7,901 nt of DNA from Gemmatimonadota bacterium. Its GTDB lineage: Bacteria; Gemmatimonadota; Gemmatimonadetes; Palauibacterales; Palauibacteraceae. The stretch covers positions 1 to 7,901 of the forward strand of contig JAENXO010000110.1 of NCBI GenBank assembly GCA_016649455.1. The letters run 5' to 3'. This document shows, one piece after another, positions 1 through 5,267 of this stretch. Below the pieces are notes generated by a model. The model worked only from the letters and a program-made list of their open reading frames with translations, had not been told where the DNA came from and ran no database searches. Numbering within the stretch: position 1 is the stretch's first letter; each line of letters begins with the position of its first letter. A program made the position numbers and the translations under genes.

Positions 1-534
1 ATCGTCGACGTGTCGAGCGTGGACGTGGACGTGCAGGTACTGGAGAGCGAGATCGCTGCCGTGGCGCGGGACCGGGAAGCGACGGTGCACTTCACGGCGT
101 TTCCGGGAGAGGACTTCACTGGTGTCGTGGTCTCGGTCAATCCGGTCGTGGATCCGACGAGCCACGTGGGCCGGGTGACGGTCCGGCTGCGAAATCCCGA
201 GGCGCGCTTCCTCCCCGGCATGCATGCCAACGTCCGCATCGCGGGCGCGCTGTACGAAGACCGTGTCTCGGTGCCCAAGGAGTCGATCGTCGAGCGGAGC
301 CGACGCGAGGTCGTGTTCGTGTTCGAGCCGTCGGAAGAAGGCAGCGCCACGGGGCTCGCGAAGTGGCGCTACGTGACCACGGGGCTGGAGAACGAAGACT
401 GGGTCGAGATCGTAGCCTCGGACGATACCGACATGGTCGAAGAGGGCGAAGTCGTCCTCGTCGGAGGGCATACGACCTTGACGCATGACGCCCGGGTCCG
501 GCTGGCCGTGGTGGATGGCGAGGAGGTGCAGTGA
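1..534 (+). CDS. RND efflux periplasmic adaptor (membrane fusion protein), C-terminal fragment
   Basis: This is the C-terminal 177 codons of a periplasmic adaptor subunit of a tripartite RND pump, the protein that joins the inner-membrane permease to the outer-membrane channel. The frame is open to base 1, so the real start lies upstream; the GTG at position 10 is only an internal valine codon. The visible part shows the adaptor beta-barrel (a GVVVSVNPVVDPTSHVGRVT-type stretch at about residues 41-60) and the hallmark LPGM at residues 71-74. After these come the VPKESIV strand and a membrane-proximal domain that ends in an acidic tail. The lipoyl and coiled-coil hairpin domains and the signal or lipid anchor would be upstream and cannot be judged. 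Its stop overlaps the start of the TolC-like gene by 4 bp. Family assignment is firm; substrate is unknown. Confidence 0.9.
   Translation: MVDVSSVDVDVQVLESEIAAVARDREATVHFTAFPGEDFTGVVVSVNPVVDPTSHVGRVTVRLRNPEARFLPGMHANVRIAGALYEDRVSVPKESIVERSRREVVFVFEPSEEGSATGLAKWRYVTTGLENEDWVEIVASDDTDMVEEGEVVLVGGHTTLTHDARVRLAVVDGEEVQ
521..533 (+). promoter_or_regulatory. Ribosome binding site and GTG start of the TolC-like gene
   Basis: AGGAGG at 521-526 lies 4 nt before the GTG at 531-533, a strong Shine-Dalgarno at slightly short spacing. It is inside the last codons of the adaptor gene, and the GTGA overlap (531-534) suggests translational coupling. The protein from this start has a well-formed signal peptide, which supports the choice over the ATG codons near 598 and 604, which fall inside the signal peptide. 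Confidence 0.7.
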
Positions 535-1940
535 AGCCGGGCGGATCTCCGGCGGCTGCCCGGGCCGGTCTCGGTGCCGGGCGGCTGCTGTCGGGCATGG
601 TCATGGTCGGGCTGCTTTCGTCTCCGGTCGCTGCGCAGCAGGTCGTGACGCTGGAGGGGGCCCTGGAGATGGCCCTGACGCGCAACCCGGCAGTGGAGTC
701 CGCCGAAGCTTCCGCGGCCGCCGCATCGTCCGCCCGCTGGGCTGACTGGGGCGCTTTCCTTCCGACGGCGCGGGCGAACGCCTCGCTGGTGGCGACGGAC
801 TTCACGAATGTCACGTTTCTGACTCCGGAAGGATCGCCGGCCATCATCGATCCACCCCTCACGGACAATTCGAAGAGCAGCAGCGCCTCACTGTCGTTCG
901 GACTCGGCCTGCTGAACCCGGAGCGGATCGCGAACGTGAAGTCGGGCGCCGCCCGTAAGGACGCGGCGTATCTGCGCCTCACGGCGGCCCAGCGGGCGGT
1001 GATCCGTGACGTCAAACGGTCGTACTTCGAGGCGTTGAAACAGCGGCGACTGCTGGAAGTTGCGGAGCGACAGCTGGGGGCCCGACGAGTGGACCTCGAG
1101 GTCACGCAGGACCGGTATCGCATCGCGGCCGCATCGCGCAGCGATCTGCTGGGAGCGGAGATGGACGCCGCCGACGCCGAGCTCCGCGTTCTGCAGGCGG
1201 AAGACGGGCTGGGCGCCGCCGTGCGGGGCTTGCAGGTCGTGATGGCCGATCCGGTCAGCATCGAAGCCGGTCTCGTCACCCTGGTGGAGGTAGAACGCGT
1301 GCCGGACGCGGACTTACTGGACGTGGCGTCGCTGGTGCGCGCCGCGCACGAGTCGAATCCAGCCCTCGCCGCGTTGCTCAAGGACGAGTCGGCGGCATCG
1401 AACGACCTGTGGGCGGCCCGTTCCTCGTACCTGCCGCAGATCGATCTCGGATTCGTGTTCGGACGCGGTCTGCAGCTGGGCCGGGACCAGAGCCTGTTCG
1501 AATTCAGCCCCGCCAACACGAACACGTCGTTTCAGATCATCGGATCCTGGAATCTGTTCCAGGGATTCGAGCGGAAGCGGCAGACCGCGGTGGCCGACGA
1601 GCGGCTGACCCGGGCGCGCACCGACTGGACCGCGGGCGCGCTGCAGCTGGACAAGGACGTACGCGACCTGGTCCAGGAGATTCAGCGCCGGGACAAGCGA
1701 CTCGAGATCCTCGAGCGCAATCGGGCCCTGGCCGACGAACGGCTCGAGCTGGCGCGCGAACAGTACCGGCTCGGGAGCATTCCGTACTTCAACCTCCAGC
1801 AGGCGATCGACCGGACTACGCAGGCGGAGCAGTCACTGTTCACGGAACGCTACGATTACCTGATCCGCTGGGCGGACCTGGAGGAGAAAGTCGGACCGGC
1901 ACTCGCATCGGGTCAGGCGACCGCGCCTGGCGCGCCCTGA
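531..1940 (+). CDS. TolC-family outer membrane efflux channel
   Basis: This is a 469-residue outer-membrane factor, a normal length for the TolC/OEP family. It should trimerise into a beta-barrel plus periplasmic helical tunnel and form the exit duct of the pump. Residues 1-35 look like a signal peptide: Arg11 and Arg18, a hydrophobic core GMVMVGLLSS, and a Val-Ala-Ala cleavage site before Gln36. There is no lipobox cysteine, so it is not an OprM-type lipoprotein. Two OEP repeats are visible. The first begins at LEGALEMALTRNP (Asn52) and continues to WGAFLPTARA; the second begins at SLVRAAHESNP (Asn276) and continues to SSYLPQIDLG. Their spacing is about 224 residues. Long Ala/Arg/Glu-rich stretches (about 145-225 and 355-445) fit the tunnel helices, and an EQYRLGSIPYFNLQQA motif precedes the end. 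It lies between adaptor and permeases, so it is a dedicated channel of this operon. Substrate is not predictable. Confidence 0.95.
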   Translation: MKPGGSPAAARAGLGAGRLLSGMVMVGLLSSPVAAQQVVTLEGALEMALTRNPAVESAEASAAAASSARWADWGAFLPTARANASLVATDFTNVTFLTPEGSPAIIDPPLTDNSKSSSASLSFGLGLLNPERIANVKSGAARKDAAYLRLTAAQRAVIRDVKRSYFEALKQRRLLEVAERQLGARRVDLEVTQDRYRIAAASRSDLLGAEMDAADAELRVLQAEDGLGAAVRGLQVVMADPVSIEAGLVTLVEVERVPDADLLDVASLVRAAHESNPALAALLKDESAASNDLWAARSSYLPQIDLGFVFGRGLQLGRDQSLFEFSPANTNTSFQIIGSWNLFQGFERKRQTAVADERLTRARTDWTAGALQLDKDVRDLVQEIQRRDKRLEILERNRALADERLELAREQYRLGSIPYFNLQQAIDRTTQAEQSLFTERYDYLIRWADLEEKVGPALASGQATAPGAP

Positions 1941-1944
1941 GGGC

Positions 1945-1958
1945 AGGAGAGCGGAATG
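1945..1958 (+). promoter_or_regulatory. Ribosome binding site and ATG start of RND-1
   Basis: AGGAGA at 1945-1950 lies 5 nt before the ATG at 1956. It is in the only intergenic gap of the window (1941-1955, 15 bp), which is too short for a terminator or a separate promoter. The start gives an N-terminus typical of RND permeases: a short cytoplasmic helix, then an Arg-Arg-Pro before TM1. Confidence 0.75.
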
Positions 1959-4900
1959 TCCATCTCCGACCTTTCGATCAGGCGCCCCGTGGCGACGTGG
2001 ATGCTGTACGTCGCGATCGCGGTGGTAGGCGTCGTCTCCTTCCTCCGGCTGCCGATCGACCTGCTGCCCGATGTCTCGTTTCCGACGCTCTCGGTGTGGA
2101 CGAGCTATCCGGACGCGGGTCCGGCCGAGGTGGAGCGGTTCGTAACCGAATCGGTCGAGGCCGCTCTGAGCCGGGTTCCCGGGGTCCGGTCCGTGGACTC
2201 CCGCTCCCGGGAGGGCCAGTCGCTGGTCCGTCTGCAGTTTTACTGGGGCACGGACATGGAGTTCGCGATGCTCCATGTGCGGGAGCGGCTCGACAACCTC
2301 GTGGGCGTGGTCCCCGAGAGCGCGGAGCGGCCGGTCATCCTCAACTCGGACCCGACGAACGACCCGATCCTGTCTCTGGCGGTAACGGGTGCCGATCTAG
2401 CTGAACTGCGCGACCTGGCCGACGCGGTGTTCAAGCGGCGCCTCGAGCAGCTGGATGGAGTCGCGCTCGCCGCGATCACCGGCGGGCCGGTGCGTGAGAT
2501 CCAGGTGGTCGTGCAGCCGGATCTGCTGCAATTGAACGACGTGAAGGTGTCCGATATCACGCGGGCGCTGGACCAGGCGAATTACAGCGCGCCGGGCGGC
2601 ACGATTCGCCGCGGGAGATTCCGCTACAGCCTGCGGACGCTCGGCGAGTTCCAGACCGTCGACGAGCTGCTGGACGTGGTGGTCGCGCGGCCGCCAGGCG
2701 GCGGCGTGGTCCGGCTGCGGGATGTGGCGGCGGTCCAGGAGGGGGTGGCCGAGCGCGAGACGATCGCCCGGTTCAACGGTGTTCCGGCGATCGGATTGCT
2801 GGTCTACAAGGAAGCCGGTTCCAACACGGTGCGGGTGGCGGACAAGGTCGACGAGACACTTGCGCAGCTGCAGAGCGAGTTTCCGGACGTGAGGATCGAA
2901 GTCGCGTCCAGCCAGGCCACGTTCATTCGCGACGCGATTTCGAACGTGGTCCAGGCGCTGGCGCTCGGAGGCGTGCTCGCGTTTCTGGTGCTGTTCTTCT
3001 TCCTGCGCGATCCCCGCTATCCGGTGGCGGTGGGTCTGGCGATTCCGATCTCGGTCCTGGCGGCGTTCTCTTTGTGCTACCTGTTCGACGTCAGCCTCAA
3101 CGTGATGTCGCTCGGCGGCCTGGCGCTCGGGGTCGGAATGCTGGTGGACAACTCGATCGTGGTGCTGGAGAACGTGTTCCGGCACCGGGAGGAAGAGGGA
3201 AGGGGGCCGGTCGAGTCCGCTTCGATCGGAGCGGGGGAAGTTGCGGGCGCGATCACCGCTTCCACGCTGACCACGATCGCCGTGTTCGGACCGGTGCTGT
3301 ACGTGAAGGGCGTTGCTGGAGCGCTGTTCGCGGACCTGAGCCTCGCGGTCGCGTTTTCGCTGCTCGCCTCACTGCTCGTCGCGCTCACGCTTCTACCCGT
3401 GCTGGCCGCGAGTTTCGCGCGCGGCCGGGAGCCGGAGGGGAAGACCGAGGCCCCGGGTACCGAGGATGCACAATCGGAGCGCGGCGCCGCCGCCACATCC
3501 GGCGGCAGACTGGGACGGACGCTGCGTTCGGCCGCGCGGGGCGCTCGTTCGGTCCCCCGGCGCATCGCCGGCATATTCACCTGGATCCTGCAGTCGATCG
3601 TCATCACGTTCCGGGATCTGACGCACGCGATCGGCCGAGTGCTCGGAAAACTGACACGGCCGGCGCTGGATGCGTTCGATCGCGGATTCACGAAGTTCGC
3701 GGCGCAGTACGAGTCGACGCTGCGGTCGGCGCTGGACAGGAGAGGGCTGGTCATCGGACTCGCCGTCGCGAGCCTGCTGGTGGCGATCTTCATTGGGTCC
3801 ACGCTTCCGCTGGGCATGATGCCGGACGTGGACGAGGGCGCGTTCCGGGTGGAGCTGAACCTGCCGGTCGGTACGCCGATCGAGGTCACGGCCGATGCGG
3901 CAGCGCGGCTCGAGAGTCTGCTGCTCGAGTCCGGGAGCGTCGATGCCGTGTTTGCGCGAATCGGGCGAGCACGCGAGGCGGAGCTCGCGACCCGGGAGCT
4001 CAGCGGCCTCAACAGCGCGGCGCTCGATGTCCGGATCCAGCCGGACGGCCCGCCGGTGACGACGGTCGTGAACGATTTCCGGGCGGGGCTCCCGGGCACG
4101 GGCATCGACCCGCAGGCAGTGTCGATCGAGACAGGCCGGAGCACCTCGCTCGGGCGGGCGCTGGGAGTCTCGGGGGCGGATCTGGCGGTCAAGGTTCGCG
4201 GCGAGAATCTCGACTCCCTGGTCGCCGTCGCGGAACGAGTGGCCGAACGGCTCGAGACGGTGGAGCGGCTGGCCGATGTGCGGATCGACATGGAGATCAC
4301 GCAGCCCGAACTCGAGATCGAGGTGGACAGGGCGGCAGCGGCCCGGTACGGCGTCTCGGTGACGGAAGTGGCCGACGCGATCGAGGGGTACCTGCGCGGG
4401 GTCGAGACGGATCGCCCGTACACAGAGTTCTCCGACAAGATAGATATCCGCGTATCGTTGCCGGAGTCCGAGCGGGCCCAGCTGTCCGATGTGCTCGCGC
4501 TGACGCACGAGGGCGTGCCGATCGGCGAGCTGGTGCACGTGCGGCAGGGCTACGGCCCGGTGGAGATCAGGCGGGTCGATCAGAGCCGCAACGTCCAGGT
4601 CCTGGCGGACGTACGCTCCGGCGGGCTCGATGACGCAGTCCGCGAGGCCGAGGCCGCCCTGGCGGACATGTCTCTGCCGCCCCTGACTTCGATGCGCGTG
4701 GGCGGAGAGAACGAGGAGATGCGCGAGAGCTTCCGGTCGCTCGGATTCGCTTTCCTCCTCGCCCTGTTCCTCGTGTTCCTCATCATGGCGGCGAAGTTCG
4801 AGTCGCTGATTCAGCCGCTCGTCGTGCTGGTCTCCGTGCCGCTGGCGGCGATCGGCGCCGTGCTCGCGCTGTGGATCGCAGGCGCCGGCCTGAACGCGAT

Positions 4901-5267
4901 GAGCGGAATCGGCATGGTGATCCTGATCGGGATCGTGGTCAACGACGCGATCATCAAGGTCGACTTCATCAATCAGAAGCGGGCCGAGGGCGACTCGAAG
5001 CGTGACGCGATCCTCGAGGCGGGGCGGCTGCGGCTGCGTCCGATCCTCATGACCACGGTGACCACGGTCCTCGGCCTGCTGCCGCTCGCCGCTGGCTGGG
5101 GAGCGGGGGCCGATCTCCGGGCGCCGCTGGCCGTGGCGGTGATCGGCGGGCTGATCTCCGCGACCGTGCTGACGTTGATCGTCGTGCCGGTGGTCTACTC
5201 GCTGGTCGTGTCGCCCCGGGAGCCGGTCGGGTCCGAGGTGGTGCTCGAGCCGAGTCCGGCGCAATGA
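1956..5267 (+). CDS. RND efflux permease, first of a tandem pair (RND-1)
   Basis: This is a complete 1103-residue inner-membrane permease of the AcrB/MdtB-type (HAE1-like) RND superfamily, a proton-driven exporter of organic compounds. Features seen in order: TM1 (about 11-31) followed by LPIDLLPDVSFPTL; first periplasmic porter domain (about 35-330); TM2-TM6 (about 332-487); cytoplasmic linker (489-596); TM7 (about 597-617) followed by the usual LPLGMMPDVDEGAF; second porter domain (about 625-925); TM8-TM12 (about 928-1085). The TM4 relay motif is VDNSIVVLENV with Asp398-Asn399 where AcrB has Asp407-Asp408. In TM10 the AcrB Lys940 position is Asn996, followed by Asp997, with a lysine at 1001. 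Arg1026 and Thr1033 match AcrB Arg971 and Thr978. The linker between TM6 and TM7 is about twice the usual size and explains the extra length. CusA-like metal-pump features are not apparent. It overlaps RND-2 by ATGA. Family is certain; substrate is unknown. Confidence 0.96.
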   Translation: MSISDLSIRRPVATWMLYVAIAVVGVVSFLRLPIDLLPDVSFPTLSVWTSYPDAGPAEVERFVTESVEAALSRVPGVRSVDSRSREGQSLVRLQFYWGTDMEFAMLHVRERLDNLVGVVPESAERPVILNSDPTNDPILSLAVTGADLAELRDLADAVFKRRLEQLDGVALAAITGGPVREIQVVVQPDLLQLNDVKVSDITRALDQANYSAPGGTIRRGRFRYSLRTLGEFQTVDELLDVVVARPPGGGVVRLRDVAAVQEGVAERETIARFNGVPAIGLLVYKEAGSNTVRVADKVDETLAQLQSEFPDVRIEVASSQATFIRDAISNVVQALALGGVLAFLVLFFFLRDPRYPVAVGLAIPISVLAAFSLCYLFDVSLNVMSLGGLALGVGMLVDNSIVVLENVFRHREEEGRGPVESASIGAGEVAGAITASTLTTIAVFGPVLYVKGVAGALFADLSLAVAFSLLASLLVALTLLPVLAASFARGREPEGKTEAPGTEDAQSERGAAATSGGRLGRTLRSAARGARSVPRRIAGIFTWILQSIVITFRDLTHAIGRVLGKLTRPALDAFDRGFTKFAAQYESTLRSALDRRGLVIGLAVASLLVAIFIGSTLPLGMMPDVDEGAFRVELNLPVGTPIEVTADAAARLESLLLESGSVDAVFARIGRAREAELATRELSGLNSAALDVRIQPDGPPVTTVVNDFRAGLPGTGIDPQAVSIETGRSTSLGRALGVSGADLAVKVRGENLDSLVAVAERVAERLETVERLADVRIDMEITQPELEIEVDRAAAARYGVSVTEVADAIEGYLRGVETDRPYTEFSDKIDIRVSLPESERAQLSDVLALTHEGVPIGELVHVRQGYGPVEIRRVDQSRNVQVLADVRSGGLDDAVREAEAALADMSLPPLTSMRVGGENEEMRESFRSLGFAFLLALFLVFLIMAAKFESLIQPLVVLVSVPLAAIGAVLALWIAGAGLNAMSGIGMVILIGIVVNDAIIKVDFINQKRAEGDSKRDAILEAGRLRLRPILMTTVTTVLGLLPLAAGWGAGADLRAPLAVAVIGGLISATVLTLIVVPVVYSLVVSPREPVGSEVVLEPSPAQ

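Noticed and set aside
10..534. GTG at position 10 as the true start of the adaptor gene
   Set aside because: The frame is open to base 1 and the protein from position 10 would lack signal, lipoyl and hairpin domains. The gene is cut by the window edge.
137..1525. Antisense open frame opposite the adaptor and TolC-like genes
   Set aside because: It is Ser/Arg/Ala-rich with no domain and overlaps two firmly assigned genes.
1941..1955. Terminator or promoter between the channel gene and RND-1
   Set aside because: The gap is 15 bp and contains only the ribosome binding site; no stem-loop with a T-run is present.
3074..4633. Same-strand 519-codon open frame overlapping RND-1 in another frame
   Set aside because: It is a Gly/Arg/Ala-rich shadow without recognisable domains; the RND-1 frame explains the region completely.
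3393..5264. Long antisense open frame of about 620 codons opposite RND-1
   Set aside because: Its protein is an Arg/His/Gln/Asp-rich shadow of a GC-rich coding strand, with no domain, and it fully overlaps a certain RND gene.
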